The position numbers were made by a program, and so were the translations under genes. The notes beneath the pieces were generated by a model that saw only the letters and a program-made list of their open reading frames with translations, had not been told where the DNA came from and made no database searches. DNA of 49,801 nt from Photobacterium sp. GB-56 (GTDB taxonomy: Bacteria > Pseudomonadota > Gammaproteobacteria > Enterobacterales > Vibrionaceae), in assembly GCF_003026105.1 (NCBI RefSeq), contig NZ_PYNW01000020.1, positions 1 through 49,801 on the forward strand, in the 5' to 3' direction. Below, one piece after another: positions 26,791 to 36,514 of the stretch; positions within the stretch are counted from its first letter, which is position 1, and each line of letters starts with the position of its first letter.

Positions 26791-27762
26791 TTATTTAATC
26801 TCTACACCTTGTGCTTGTAGATCGGCGTGGTACGACGATCGCACAAATGGCCCACATGCCGCGTGCGTAAAGCCAAGATCGAGAGCGATTGCTTTAAGTT
26901 CATCAAACTCTTCTGGCGGAACATAACGCTCAACCGGTAAGTGGTGACGGCTTGGTGCTAAATATTGACCCAGTGTCAGCATGGTAACGCCATGAGCACG
27001 AAGATCTTTTAATACTTGAATGATTTCTTCTTTGGTTTCACCTAAGCCCATCATTACACCCGATTTAGTCGGTACATCAGGATGAAGCTCTTTGAATTTT
27101 TTCAATAAATCTAGTGACCACTGGTAGTTAGCACCTGGGCGAGCTTTACGGTACAGGCGTGGTGCAGTTTCTAAGTTGTGGTTAAAAACATTAGGTGCAG
27201 TATCACGGAAGATTTCTAGTGCACGGTCCATACGGCCACGGAAATCAGGCACTAATGTTTCAATATGAATGCTTGGGTTTTTGGCTCTAATCTCAGTAAT
27301 ACAGTCAACGAAATGTTGTGCGCCACCATCACGTAGATCGTCACGGTCAACAGAGGTGACAACCACATAACGTAGCTTCATATCTGCGATTGTCTGTGCT
27401 AAATGCGCAGGCTCTTCAGCATTCGGTGGTAGAGGACGACCATGAGCAACATCACAGAATGGGCAACGACGGGTACAAATGGCACCTAAGATCATAAAGG
27501 TGGCTGTACCGTGGTTAAAACATTCGGCTAAATTTGGGCAAGAAGCCTCTTCACAAACTGAGTGAAGTTTGTTTTTACGTAGGGCAGATTTGATTTCCTG
27601 AATACGCTTACTATCAGACGGTAGCTTGATTTTCATCCATTCAGGTTTACGTAATACTTCTTTTGGCGCATCTTCATTCGCAACGTTACGAACTGGGATC
27701 AATGCCATTTTATCGGCATCGCGATATTTGACGCCTTGTTCAATTTTAATTGGTTTACTCAT
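26791..27762 (-). CDS. lipA: Lipoyl synthase
   Basis: A 323-residue radical-SAM enzyme that inserts two sulfurs into the octanoyl chain on lipoyl domains. Auxiliary-cluster cysteines C70, C75, C81 ([15 protein letters not shown]) and radical-SAM cysteines C96, C100, C103 (CTRRCPFC) are all present, and the C-terminal VRSSYHAD carries the serine ligand. Start at 27762 ([10 protein letters not shown]), overlapping the lipB stop by 4 nt; an in-frame GTG/ATG-type start 24 nt upstream lies inside lipB and is rejected. Confidence 0.97.
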   Translation of the reverse strand: MSKPIKIEQGVKYRDADKMALIPVRNVANEDAPKEVLRKPEWMKIKLPSDSKRIQEIKSALRKNKLHSVCEEASCPNLAECFNHGTATFMILGAICTRRCPFCDVAHGRPLPPNAEEPAHLAQTIADMKLRYVVVTSVDRDDLRDGGAQHFVDCITEIRAKNPSIHIETLVPDFRGRMDRALEIFRDTAPNVFNHNLETAPRLYRKARPGANYQWSLDLLKKFKELHPDVPTKSGVMMGLGETKEEIIQVLKDLRAHGVTMLTLGQYLAPSRHHLPVERYVPPEEFDELKAIALDLGFTHAACGPFVRSSYHADLQAQGVEIK

Positions 27763-28409
27763 GGTTGATTGCTTTCCGTCATCCACTCGATTTTCGGATA
27801 ATCGAGTAATTTAGTTAATTCTTCAACGAGTACAGGCTGAACTTCCGTCAGTTCAGTTGGGCCATTTAATGACGCTGTTTGTGTCATTTCCATTCCAGCA
27901 TAACCGCAAGGATTAATACGAAGAAAAGGCGCCAGATCCATATTTATATTGAGTGCCAGACCGTGAAAAGAGCACCCACGTCTGATCCGTAATCCTAATG
28001 AGCATATTTTTTGGTTATTCACATACACACCAGGCGCATCAGGGCGAGCGTTAGAGCTAATCCCAAAGCGGGATAAAGTATTGATTACTGTATTTTCGAT
28101 GTGCGTAACTAATTCACGTACACCTAATTTTTTACGGCGCAAGTCGATCAAGATATAAGCCACTTGTTGTCCAGGACCATGATAGGTTACTTGACCGCCA
28201 CGGTCACTTTGAACAACAGGGATATCGCCTGTGTTGAGCAAGTGTTCGACTTTGCCTGCCTGTCCTTGAGTGAAAACAGGTGAATGTTCAACCAGCCAGA
28301 TTTCATCTGCGGAGTCTTCAGTTCGATTATTGGTGAACTCATGCATGGCATCGTACGTCGCTTGGTAATCGCAACGGCCAAGGTTTTTAATAATAAGAGC
28401 TGTTTGCAA
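27759..28409 (-). CDS. lipB: Octanoyl-[acyl-carrier-protein]:protein N-octanoyltransferase
   Basis: A 216-residue enzyme that moves the octanoyl group from ACP to lipoyl domains, feeding LipA. The catalytic K134 (KICSLG) and C168 ([11 protein letters not shown]) are present, along with VTYHGPGQ and the GVREL segments. The ATGA overlap with lipA shows coupling. E. coli has ybeF between lipB and lipA; it is absent here. Confidence 0.97.
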   Translation of the reverse strand: MQTALIIKNLGRCDYQATYDAMHEFTNNRTEDSADEIWLVEHSPVFTQGQAGKVEHLLNTGDIPVVQSDRGGQVTYHGPGQQVAYILIDLRRKKLGVRELVTHIENTVINTLSRFGISSNARPDAPGVYVNNQKICSLGLRIRRGCSFHGLALNINMDLAPFLRINPCGYAGMEMTQTASLNGPTELTEVQPVLVEELTKLLDYPKIEWMTESNQP

Positions 28410-28561
28410 TGTACTACCCAGATAATAATTAAGATGCCAATCATAAAGAAGGCCAGGTCAGGGCATTATACCTAAACTTGTTGTGGATGTAATGTTAACG
28501 ACTGATGAAGGAGTTATGGATAATAAATGAGGATTATAAGAAAGGTAAAGAGAATAGAAGA

Positions 28562-28583
28562 CAGGCGGTATTATAACCGCCTG
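28562..28583 (-). terminator. Terminator after ybeD
   Basis: CAGGCGGT (28562-28569) and ACCGCCTG (28576-28583) form a perfect 8-bp stem with a 6-nt AT loop, 12 nt past the ybeD stop. The T-tract on the minus strand is broken (TCTTCTATTC). Confidence 0.7.
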
Positions 28584-28594
28584 AAAAATAGTGC

Positions 28595-28870
28595 TTATAA
28601 CACTACACGAACAATATCAATTGAACCTAACTCTTTGTATAAGGTTTCAATTTGTTCAACATTGGTCGCGTTTACAGCAACAGAAACTGCAGTGTATGTT
28701 CCTTTGCTACTTGGTTTTGTTGTTGGAGTGTAATCACCAGGGATAATACTCTGAATAACTTCAACCACACGATCTGGCAATTCTGGCTTGTTTTCGCCCA
28801 TTACTTTAAAAGTAAAGATACAAGGGAATTCCAGTAGATCTTTTAGTTTTGGTTGCTCTTGTTCTTGCAT
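28595..28870 (-). CDS. ybeD: YbeD (DUF493) family protein
   Basis: A 91-residue cytoplasmic protein of the DUF493/UPF0250 family, with an ACT-like ferredoxin fold in E. coli YbeD. It contains [33 protein letters not shown] and [15 protein letters not shown], very like E. coli YbeD. The ATG at 28870 has GGAG with 6-nt spacing; a TTG four codons upstream is not needed. It lies between lipB and dacA as in E. coli. Molecular function unknown. Confidence 0.93.
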   Translation of the reverse strand: MQEQEQPKLKDLLEFPCIFTFKVMGENKPELPDRVVEVIQSIIPGDYTPTTKPSSKGTYTAVSVAVNATNVEQIETLYKELGSIDIVRVVL

Positions 28871-29034
28871 ATAGAACTCCAAAGTTCGCTTTCAATGTGT
28901 CTTTCATCATTACTATTATGGTTAATAGTAGTGTATTGCAGGCATCTTAATGTGTCAGTGATTGTAAAACAAGGGAAGGATGAAGAGGATAGGGAATATA
29001 GGAGGTAATGTTTGTATTCAGTAATGAAAACAAA

Positions 29035-29055
29035 GAGGCAACCGAAGTTGCCCCT
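29035..29055 (-). terminator. Terminator after dacA
   Basis: GGCAAC (29037-29042) and GTTGCC (29047-29052) flank a loop that reads TTCG on the minus strand; the minus strand continues TCTTTGTTTTC. It lies 29 nt beyond the dacA stop. Confidence 0.8.
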
Positions 29056-29083
29056 TAGTCGTTGATGAAGTCGATGGTTTAAA

Positions 29084-30259
29084 TTACTTAAACCAACTTT
29101 GTACTAGCATCATTACGTAGTCGACCATACGGCTAAATAGGCTACCTTCTTTTACATCGTTTAATGCCACAAGAGGGTATTCAGCAACGTCTTGATCGCC
29201 AACACGGTAAGTTAATTTACCGACAACTTCACCTTTGGTGATTGGCGCCTTTAGCTCTTTAGTTAGCACAAAGCTAGCTTTCAGATCTTTAGCTTGGCTA
29301 CGAGGTAATGTTACGTAGGTGTTTTCAGCCACACCTAGGTTTACTGTATCAGTGTCACCCATCCAAACTTTTTCAGTTTCAATGGTTTGATCTTTTTTGT
29401 TTGGTGAAAGTGTTTCGTAGAAACGGAAACCAAAGTTCAGTAGCTTTTTGCTCTCAGCAAGGCGAGCGTTTTTACTTGCAGTGCCCATCACAACAGAGAT
29501 CAGGCGCATATTGCCTTCTGTGGCAGTACTTACGAGGCTGTAACCTGCGTTATCTGTATGGCCTGTTTTTAGACCGTCAACGTGCATGCTCTTATCCCAA
29601 AGTAGACCATTACGGTTGTATTGGGTGATGCCGTTGTAAGTAAATGATTTTTCTGAGTAGATTTTAAATTCATTAGGCAAGTCACGGATGAGTGAGCGCG
29701 CTAGAATTGAAAGATCGTAAGGTGTTGTGTATAGATCGGGGCGATCTAGGCCATGAACATTTGCAAAGTGTGTTGATTTCATGCCAAGATTTTTAGCCCA
29801 GCCATTCATTAAATCAACAAAAGACTCTTGAGAGCCAGCAACGTGCTCAGCCATTGCGACACAGGCATCGTTACCAGAATCTACGATAATACCGCGGTTT
29901 AAGTCAGAAACTTTTACGCTTTTACCGACCTCAAGGAACATTTTAGATGAGCCTGGGAAATTTTTCGCCCATGCATTTTTACTGATGACAACAGTGTCAT
30001 CTGGTGAGATGTTACCGTTTTTAATTTCTTGACCGATAACGTAACTGGTCATCATTTTTGTCAAACTAGCAGGCGCTAATTTTTCATATTCATTATGACC
30101 GGCAAGGATTTTACCTGAGTTATAGTCGACGAGGATATAGCCTTTTGCCGCAATTTGTGGAGCTTCAGGTACGACTGCTGGTGATGCAGCAACAGTAGCT
30201 GAAGCCAGCAAAGTGGCTGAGATGGCGACAGAACGGAAAAGCGCAGCTGTTTTCTTCAT
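29084..30259 (-). CDS. dacA: D-alanyl-D-alanine carboxypeptidase (PBP5)
   Basis: A 391-residue penicillin-binding protein that trims the terminal D-alanine of peptidoglycan stem peptides. A signal peptide (about 1-25) precedes the domain. The catalytic motifs are S65-x-x-K68 (ASLTKM), S128-G-N (DSGND) and K231-T-G (LKTGHT). The C-terminus ends with an amphipathic helix (LFSRMVDYVMMLVQSW) that attaches the protein to the inner membrane. It has its own 5' gap of 239 nt from rlpA, with an inverted repeat. Confidence 0.97.
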   Translation of the reverse strand: MKKTAALFRSVAISATLLASATVAASPAVVPEAPQIAAKGYILVDYNSGKILAGHNEYEKLAPASLTKMMTSYVIGQEIKNGNISPDDTVVISKNAWAKNFPGSSKMFLEVGKSVKVSDLNRGIIVDSGNDACVAMAEHVAGSQESFVDLMNGWAKNLGMKSTHFANVHGLDRPDLYTTPYDLSILARSLIRDLPNEFKIYSEKSFTYNGITQYNRNGLLWDKSMHVDGLKTGHTDNAGYSLVSTATEGNMRLISVVMGTASKNARLAESKKLLNFGFRFYETLSPNKKDQTIETEKVWMGDTDTVNLGVAENTYVTLPRSQAKDLKASFVLTKELKAPITKGEVVGKLTYRVGDQDVAEYPLVALNDVKEGSLFSRMVDYVMMLVQSWFK

Positions 30260-30422
30260 GATTATTATAACTTTAGTTTATCTAAGACAAGAAATGACGC
30301 TCACTATAGCAGATAACGCCTTACCTATCAGTTGAATGGGGGGAGAATCCCAATTATTGACATTAAGCGGACGTAATGTGCGCAAAGATTGGTGATTACC
30401 TCATTGTTGTGAACAAAATAAA

Positions 30423-30462
30423 GCTTGTATGTTCATTACGTTAAACGAGTAAACATACAAGC
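30423..30462 (-). terminator. Long inverted repeat downstream of rlpA
   Basis: GCTTGTATGTT (30423-30433) and AACATACAAGC (30452-30462) are perfectly complementary (11 bp) around an 18-nt loop. On the minus strand TTTATTTTG follows, so it can act as the rlpA terminator. Confidence 0.65.
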
Positions 30463-30498
30463 CGATGTTATGAGTCCTAAATGTCGATTAGGTTCCCA

Positions 30499-31377
30499 TT
30501 ATCTATTAACAGTGGTTATAAATGCTTTTGGATAGTGATGAGATTTTACTTTGCTAAGTTGTATTTCAGCATCTCGGTGATCCATATAGGGGCCTAAGCG
30601 CACACGATATACCGCACGACTCTCAATTTTTTCGATATCAATATCGGTATTGAAGTTACGCTTTAGCTCTTTTTTCATCTCTTCGGCTTTTGCTAAGCTA
30701 TTTACCGCCGCTAATTGGACAAAATAGTGATGAGGAATTGGAGAGTTCTTCATCGTACTTTTATTTGTCGGCTTGGGTACATTTATCACTTCTATCTTAA
30801 CTGGGGCTGTGCCAAGACTAATGACGCCAATTTTTGCGGCAGCTGCCATGCTTAAATCGATGATACGACCGTCATGGAATGGACCACGGTCGTTCACTCG
30901 AACGATGGTCGATTTACCATTAAGGGTATTGGTTACGCGTACAAAACTCGGAAGCGGTAAGGTTTTATGTGCCGCTGTCATAGCAAACATATTGTACGTT
31001 TCACCATTAGAGGTTTTGTGTCCGTGGAACTTTTCACCGTACCAAGAAGCGTAGCCTGTCTCGGTGTAACCTTTGGTGTTTTTTATAATATGGTAGCGTT
31101 TACCACGTAATGTGTAGTCTTTATTACCACCACGGCTATAAGGTTCATAATGCGGTACCACTGGCGGCACTTTACTAAAATCAGGTACAACCTTTGGTGC
31201 ACGGTCATCTTTTAATGAATAACGGCCCGCGTTGGGATCATCATTGGTTGGAGTATTGGGTTTAAACAGTAAACCGGGTGTGGCTTGATCTGCTTTTGTC
31301 TCTGCCTGTTGAGGTTTATCTGGCGCGGAGCTACATCCTGCAAGTAGAACAAAGAACAATAAAAAAAGTGAACGCAT
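30499..31377 (-). CDS. rlpA: RlpA, rare lipoprotein A (septal lytic transglycosylase)
   Basis: A 292-residue lipoprotein. The lipobox LLAGC gives Cys15. A double-psi beta-barrel domain (about 105-205) holds TGYASWYGEKFHGHKTSNGE, the family signature, and VRVNDRGPFHDGR. A SPOR domain (about 215-290, YFVQLAAVNSLAKAEEMKKEL) binds denuded septal glycan. In Pseudomonas RlpA is a lytic transglycosylase; in E. coli it lacks that activity, so activity here is not certain. It starts one nt after the mrdB stop. Confidence 0.95.
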   Translation of the reverse strand: MRSLFLLFFVLLAGCSSAPDKPQQAETKADQATPGLLFKPNTPTNDDPNAGRYSLKDDRAPKVVPDFSKVPPVVPHYEPYSRGGNKDYTLRGKRYHIIKNTKGYTETGYASWYGEKFHGHKTSNGETYNMFAMTAAHKTLPLPSFVRVTNTLNGKSTIVRVNDRGPFHDGRIIDLSMAAAAKIGVISLGTAPVKIEVINVPKPTNKSTMKNSPIPHHYFVQLAAVNSLAKAEEMKKELKRNFNTDIDIEKIESRAVYRVRLGPYMDHRDAEIQLSKVKSHHYPKAFITTVNR

Positions 31378-32499
31378 TTAGGTCGCCTTAGACAACATTT
31401 TTCTGTGAGTGTGGATAGACATCAAAATACCGAAGCCAGCTAGTAGGGTCATCATGGATGTGCCGCCGTAGCTCACCAAAGGAAGTGGAACACCCACCAC
31501 AGGCAGAATGCCACTTACCATGCCGATATTTACAAAAACATAAACAAAGAAACTTAATACAATACTACCAGCCATCATACGCCCAAATGCAGTTTGTGCT
31601 TGGCTGGCTAACCATAAACCTCGTCCTAATATGAACAGGTACATTGTTAGTAAACCAATCACACCGGTTAATCCCCATTCCTCTGCAATTACAGCAAAAA
31701 TGAAGTCGGTATGTCGCTCTGGAACAAATTCAAGCTGTGATTGAGTACCATGGAGCCAACCCTTACCGCTTATTCCACCAGAGCCAATCGCGATTTTGGA
31801 TTGGATAATATGATATCCTGCACCAAGCGGATCAGACTCTGGATTAAACAAAGTCAACACTCGTGTTCGCTGGTAGTCGTGCATAAGGAAGAACCATAAC
31901 ACAGGAATAAACGCACCGAGTAATACTAACGCCCCGATAATCAGTCTCCAGCTCATTCCTGACAGAAACAGAACAAAGATACCTGATGCAGCCACCAAAA
32001 TGGAGGTTCCAAGGTCGGGTTGTTTAGCAATTAAGATGGTCGGTGTGAAGATTAATACTAAGGCAACAAAGATATTACGCATCGATGGCGGTAAGGGACG
32101 ATTACCAATGAATCTTGCCACCATCAAAGGTACAGCGAGTTTTAATAGTTCTGATGGCTGAAAGCGAACAAAACCTAAATTTAACCAACGTTGAGCACCT
32201 TTTGATACTTCACCAAAAGCTAATACACTGAATAACAGCAGTAAGCCAATACCAAAGAGGTAAGGTGCCCATGCTTCGTAATGGCGTGGTGCAATTTGCG
32301 CGAGTAAAACCATGATCCCTAGTGACATCAGCATGCGCATTGCCTGGCGTTCCATCATAGCAATGTTTTGTCCGCTTGCGCTCCACATGATGATAAGGGC
32401 AAATCCCATTAAGGCAAGGATCCCTAGTAATAGTGGCATATCGATATGTAAGCGATCAGTTAACGTTCGCTTGGTACCGGTTGCCGCCATAATACTCAT
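31378..32499 (-). CDS. mrdB: Rod-shape SEDS peptidoglycan polymerase RodA
   Basis: A 373-residue integral membrane glycosyltransferase of the SEDS family that polymerises lipid II with PBP2 during cell elongation. It has about ten membrane helices and SEDS motifs: LWSASGQN-type opening, [22 protein letters not shown] (with the catalytic Asp), and [20 protein letters not shown]. The start overlaps the mrdA stop (TAATG), so it is coupled to mrdA. A second Met three codons in is possible. Confidence 0.97.
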   Translation of the reverse strand: MSIMAATGTKRTLTDRLHIDMPLLLGILALMGFALIIMWSASGQNIAMMERQAMRMLMSLGIMVLLAQIAPRHYEAWAPYLFGIGLLLLFSVLAFGEVSKGAQRWLNLGFVRFQPSELLKLAVPLMVARFIGNRPLPPSMRNIFVALVLIFTPTILIAKQPDLGTSILVAASGIFVLFLSGMSWRLIIGALVLLGAFIPVLWFFLMHDYQRTRVLTLFNPESDPLGAGYHIIQSKIAIGSGGISGKGWLHGTQSQLEFVPERHTDFIFAVIAEEWGLTGVIGLLTMYLFILGRGLWLASQAQTAFGRMMAGSIVLSFFVYVFVNIGMVSGILPVVGVPLPLVSYGGTSMMTLLAGFGILMSIHTHRKMLSKAT

Positions 32500-34460
32500 T
32501 ATTGTACCTCTGTTGGTTGTGTTGCAGTGAGTTCAGGCTTTGATTTAAGATCGCTGTCAGCGATTGGTTTAATTAACATATGATCAAAAATTTGACGTGC
32601 AATTGGCCCACCATTACTCGAGCCACCACCGGCATTTTCTAATACCATAGCAACGACGACTTCAGGTTTATCAAATGGCGCAAATGCAGTAAATAACGCA
32701 TGGTCACGTAGACGCTCTTCAAGTTCATCAGCATTATATTTTTGGTTTTCAGCCAAACCGAATACCTGTGCTGAGCCTGACTTTCCGCCCGCTTCATATG
32801 GCGTATCATAAAATGCTTTACGTGCTGTACCACGATTGCCATAAAGCACACGATGCATACCTTCACGAGCAATCTCCCATGTTTCAGGTGTCACGCCTGT
32901 TATCGGTGGGAAATCTTTAAATTCAGCTGGTTTAACTGTTTCTTCGTCAATAACATCTTTTAGAAGATGAGGGCGATGAACTACACCGTTATTGACCAGT
33001 ACAGATGTCGCTTTTGCTATTTGTAATGGTGTTGCTGTCCAATAGCCTTGCCCAATTCCGACAGGAATGGTGTCCCCTTGATACCAAGGACGTTTATGGC
33101 GTGCTTGTTTCCACTCACGTGTTGGCATGTTGGCCTTACTTTCTTCGTGAATATCGATACCGGTATAGACGCCATAACCAAATTTATTCATCCAGGTTGA
33201 AAGTCTATCGATCCCCATATCGTAGGCGACTTGGTAAAAGTAAGTATCTACTGACTCTTCAATGGCTTTATAAATGTTGACGCGTCCATGTCCCCAACGT
33301 AGCCAGTCACGGAATTTACGGCTAGTCGTGTTAGGGATCTGCCACCAACCGGGATCGTTACGGGTGGTTTTTGGCGTGATCACACCTTCTGTTAATGCAG
33401 CGACTGCAATTAACGGTTTTACCGTCGATGCTGGTGGATAAATGCCAAGCGTGACACGGTTAACTAATGGGCGATCAGGATTATTTAATAATTCGCGATA
33501 TTTTTTACTGGAAATCCCACGAACAAATAAATTGGGATCGTAACTTGGGCTAGAAACCATGGCGAGAATAGCATCGTCTTTTGGATCTAACACTACGACA
33601 GAGCCACGCTTGTGTTTAATGATCTCTTCACCCGTTTTAGGATCGATCTTACGTTCAGTCAGTAGTTCTTGTACATAAAGCTGAAGCTGAAGATCAATAT
33701 TTAACGCAATATCTTTGCCAGGGATAGGAGGCACGTACTTAAGGGTACGAATAATACGTCCACGGCTGTTAACTTCGACTTCTTGGTAGCCTGAAGTTCC
33801 ATGTAGTAGATCTTCGTAATAACGTTCGATACCCAATTTACCGATATCGCGTGTGGCTTTGTAGTTACTGAGTTTCTCAGCTTTATCGAGTTTTTTAAGG
33901 TCACGATCGTTAATTTTCGCGACATAACCCAAGACGTGCGTGAGCGAATCACCATATGGATAGTAACGTTTTAAATAGGCTTTAACTTCCACGCCTGGGA
34001 ATTTATGTTGGTTGACGGCAAACAAAGCAACTTGCTGCTCGTTTAATCCCTCAAGGATCGGCACAGACTTAAAACGGCGAGTACGGCGACGCTCTTTTTT
34101 AAATTGCTCAATGTCTTCATCGGTTAGACCTAATACTGATTTTAAATCCGCATAGGTTTGTTCCATGTCTGGTACTTTTTCAATGGTGACTTCAAGGTTA
34201 TAGATAGGTCGATTTTCAGCCAGAAGCACACCGTTGCGGTCATAAATAAGACCGCGATTAGGTGCGACAGGAACAATTTTGATTCGATTGTCATTAGAAC
34301 GGGTCTTATAGTCTTGGTGTTGTTCAACCTGAATATTAAAGAGATTGAACAATAAGACACTGACCAGAATGATAATTCCAATAAATGAGACAAGAGCTCG
34401 GCGGAAAAACAGCGCCGACTCAGCGCGATGGTCGCGGATCTGGGTTCGCTTTTGTCTCAT
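32499..34460 (-). CDS. mrdA: Penicillin-binding protein 2 (elongasome transpeptidase)
   Basis: A 653-residue class B penicillin-binding protein that crosslinks peptidoglycan for cell elongation. One N-terminal transmembrane helix (about 22-42), a pedestal domain (about 60-240), then a transpeptidase with S345-T-V-K348 ([10 protein letters not shown]), the S-x-D motif in EESVDTYFY (about 398) and K-S-G (AGGKSGSAQ, about 545). Coupled to mrdB; rlmH lies 6 nt upstream. Confidence 0.97.
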   Translation of the reverse strand: MRQKRTQIRDHRAESALFFRRALVSFIGIIILVSVLLFNLFNIQVEQHQDYKTRSNDNRIKIVPVAPNRGLIYDRNGVLLAENRPIYNLEVTIEKVPDMEQTYADLKSVLGLTDEDIEQFKKERRRTRRFKSVPILEGLNEQQVALFAVNQHKFPGVEVKAYLKRYYPYGDSLTHVLGYVAKINDRDLKKLDKAEKLSNYKATRDIGKLGIERYYEDLLHGTSGYQEVEVNSRGRIIRTLKYVPPIPGKDIALNIDLQLQLYVQELLTERKIDPKTGEEIIKHKRGSVVVLDPKDDAILAMVSSPSYDPNLFVRGISSKKYRELLNNPDRPLVNRVTLGIYPPASTVKPLIAVAALTEGVITPKTTRNDPGWWQIPNTTSRKFRDWLRWGHGRVNIYKAIEESVDTYFYQVAYDMGIDRLSTWMNKFGYGVYTGIDIHEESKANMPTREWKQARHKRPWYQGDTIPVGIGQGYWTATPLQIAKATSVLVNNGVVHRPHLLKDVIDEETVKPAEFKDFPPITGVTPETWEIAREGMHRVLYGNRGTARKAFYDTPYEAGGKSGSAQVFGLAENQKYNADELEERLRDHALFTAFAPFDKPEVVVAMVLENAGGGSSNGGPIARQIFDHMLIKPIADSDLKSKPELTATQPTEVQ

Positions 34461-34466
34461 CGATGG

Positions 34467-34937
34467 TTATTCCCTGTGGTACGGATGGTTAGCCGTGATG
34501 CTCCATGCACGGTATAAACTTTCTGCCATAACGACACGCACTAACGGGTGCGGAAGTGTTAATGGTGATAGTGACCAGCTTTGCTCTGCAGCTGCTTTAC
34601 AGGCTGGTGAAAGGCCTTCAGGTCCGCCAATTAAAATTGAGACGTCGCGACCATCAAGTTTCCAAACTTCTAGCTGACCTGCTAGTTGCTCGGTATCCCA
34701 GCGTTTGCCAGGAATATCTAGAGTAACAATTCGGTTACCCTTAGCAACGGCAGCTAACATCGCTTCACCTTCTTTTTGAAGGATACGAGCAATGTCTGCA
34801 TTTTTTCCGCGCTTACCTGCTGGGATCTCAATCAATTCCAGAGGCATATCTTTAGGGAAACGGCGGCTATATTCTTTATAGCCTTCCTCAACCCATTTAG
34901 GCATTTTTGTGCCAACAGCAATTAATTGAAGCTTCAT
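34467..34937 (-). CDS. rlmH: 23S rRNA (pseudouridine1915-N3)-methyltransferase
   Basis: A 156-residue SPOUT methyltransferase that methylates pseudouridine 1915 in helix 69 of 23S rRNA. The trefoil-knot SAM site is visible as [13 protein letters not shown] (about 100-112) and [23 protein letters not shown] C-terminus ([14 protein letters not shown]...YRAW). Between rsfS and mrdA, 7 and 6 nt gaps, one operon. Confidence 0.97.
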   Translation of the reverse strand: MKLQLIAVGTKMPKWVEEGYKEYSRRFPKDMPLELIEIPAGKRGKNADIARILQKEGEAMLAAVAKGNRIVTLDIPGKRWDTEQLAGQLEVWKLDGRDVSILIGGPEGLSPACKAAAEQSWSLSPLTLPHPLVRVVMAESLYRAWSITANHPYHRE

Positions 34938-34944
34938 GACTCAC

Positions 34945-35262
34945 TTAGCTCCAAAGCTTCTCCAGTTGGTATACTTGGCGAGCATCTTCTTGCATGATAT
35001 GTAGCATTACGTTACCCATATCAACGATCACCCATTGGCCTTCTTCTTCGCCACTAATACCAAATGGAGGGAAGTCAATTAACTTTGATTCTTTGTTTAC
35101 GTGATCAGCAATAGAGCTCACGTGACGGTTTGAAGTACCAGTACAGATAACCATTACATCTGTGATGCTTGATTTACCACGAACATCAATTGTTACGATG
35201 TCTTGTGCTTTAATGTCGTCAATTTTATCAACAATGAAATCGTGTAGTTCTTGAACTTGCAA
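34945..35262 (-). CDS. rsfS: Ribosomal silencing factor RsfS
   Basis: A 105-residue protein that binds large-subunit protein uL14 and blocks joining of the subunits in starvation. The family core is seen in DIVTIDVRGKSSITDVMVICTG-like segment (about 19-41), SNRHVSSIADHV and WVIVDMGNVMLHIMQEDARQVYQLEKLWS. It is first in the rsfS-rlmH-mrdA-mrdB-rlpA operon; an extended -10 promoter is seen about 100 nt upstream. Confidence 0.96.
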   Translation of the reverse strand: MQVQELHDFIVDKIDDIKAQDIVTIDVRGKSSITDVMVICTGTSNRHVSSIADHVNKESKLIDFPPFGISGEEEGQWVIVDMGNVMLHIMQEDARQVYQLEKLWS

Positions 35263-35363
35263 AGGGATTCCCTCAATAAGCGTTTAATAAATGTTTAGTC
35301 GTTATGATCTATTTTACTACTGGCTAGGATAGGTAAAAAGGTTGCGACCGTAATAAGATCGGA

Positions 35364-35372
35364 AGTATACCA
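35364..35372 (-). promoter_or_regulatory. Candidate extended -10 promoter of the rsfS-mrdA operon
   Basis: The minus strand reads TGGTATACT, a TG-extended -10 (TATACT), about 100 nt before the rsfS start. The -35 region is weak (around TCGCTG with 16-nt spacing). Together with the holA terminator it marks rsfS as the first gene of a new transcript. Confidence 0.45.
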
Positions 35373-35443
35373 CGCTCTTATCTGACAGCGATAAAAGGAC
35401 ATGGTTCAGACGGTGATTTTTCGACCGCTTAAGGTTAGTTTTA

Positions 35444-35476
35444 TAAAAAAAACGGTCAACAATGACTGAAGACCGT
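35444..35476 (-). terminator. Terminator after holA
   Basis: On the minus strand ACGGTC (plus 35471-35476) pairs with GACCGT (plus 35452-35457) over a 13-nt loop and is followed by a run of eight T. It lies 13 nt past the holA stop, so the leuS-lptE-holA unit ends here. Confidence 0.85.
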
Positions 35477-35488
35477 ATTTATATAGAA

Positions 35489-36514
35489 TTATGTGTGTTG
35501 TAAGTGAGTTTCTAAGCCGCAGATTTCAGCACACAGGGCACTAAGGGCTGGCCATGGTGTGGTGTCGTAATCAGTTTTAACCTGGATTTCAAGTTGAGTT
35601 AATTGCCGAATGATCTTTACTAAACGCGACAACGGTAAGCGATGAAGTGCACCAATATAAATTTCACGGCGGTTTTGCCACACTCTAAATTGCTCAAAAA
35701 TGATATTAAGTGGTGTCCCTTTTTTCCCCATCTCTTGCATCTTATAGAGCTGGGTTAACTCTCGTTGCAAGGTACGTAATAAGATCGTGGCTTCAACTCC
35801 CTCACCTTGCAATTGACGAAGCACGCGTTGGCTGCGTTTTGCCTGTCCTGCTAATACCGCATCAACCAATTGGAAAGGGGTATAGTGATTATGGCGACTT
35901 AATGCTTCTTGTAGGCGAATAATGGTTAGTTCACCATCAGGATAAAGTAAAACCAGCTTATGTAAGCTTTGTGCTAACGCCAGTAAATTACCTTCATGCC
36001 ATTGCGCTAGCATTTGTACCGATTCATGATCTGGCTTTAAACCGAGCATTCGACAGCGGGTTTGAATAAAGCGCGGCATTTGTTTAGCGTCGGGGGTATT
36101 ACATGGCACATATAAGCCTAAGCTATCAAGTGCTTTAAACCACTTTGTCGCTTCTTGCTTCTTATTTAAATAAGGGCCTGTCAGTAATAAAAGAATGTCA
36201 GGGTTTAAGTGTGCAACAATCTCTAACAAGGCTTTTGCTTGGTTAGCATTAAGCCCTGTTTCTGGAAATTCTAATTCAATGATTTGCTGGGCTGAGAATA
36301 AGCTCATGGCTTGGCAGCAATCGAGAACTTGATTCCAATCTAACTGGTTATCAATGGTAAAACGGTGGCGCTCAAGAAAGCCTTGCTGTTGAGCAAGTTG
36401 CTTAATATTGTCACCACATTCTTGTTTAAGTAGTGGCTCATTACCAAATAAAAGGTAAGCCTGACGCAGGCCCTTATTGAGTTGCTGCGTCAGTTGTTCA
36501 GGATAAACTCTCAT
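35489..36514 (-). CDS. holA: DNA polymerase III delta subunit
   Basis: A 341-residue subunit of the clamp loader; delta opens the beta clamp. The N-terminal MRVYPEQLTQQLNKGLRQAYLLFGNEPLL matches the family opening, with the F-G-N-E-P-L-L degenerate nucleotide-site region. The C-terminal collar domain (about 210-340) has the FQLVDAVLAGQ segment. It overlaps lptE by 4 nt and is followed by a terminator rather than nadD as in E. coli. Confidence 0.95.
   Translation of the reverse strand: MRVYPEQLTQQLNKGLRQAYLLFGNEPLLKQECGDNIKQLAQQQGFLERHRFTIDNQLDWNQVLDCCQAMSLFSAQQIIELEFPETGLNANQAKALLEIVAHLNPDILLLLTGPYLNKKQEATKWFKALDSLGLYVPCNTPDAKQMPRFIQTRCRMLGLKPDHESVQMLAQWHEGNLLALAQSLHKLVLLYPDGELTIIRLQEALSRHNHYTPFQLVDAVLAGQAKRSQRVLRQLQGEGVEATILLRTLQRELTQLYKMQEMGKKGTPLNIIFEQFRVWQNRREIYIGALHRLPLSRLVKIIRQLTQLEIQVKTDYDTTPWPALSALCAEICGLETHLQHT

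Noticed and set aside
29308..29628. 106-codon plus-strand frame inside dacA
   Set aside because: Antisense to dacA and composed of unlikely residue mixtures.
34345..34677. 110-codon plus-strand frame over mrdA and rlmH
   Set aside because: It is antisense to two well-supported genes and has no protein features.
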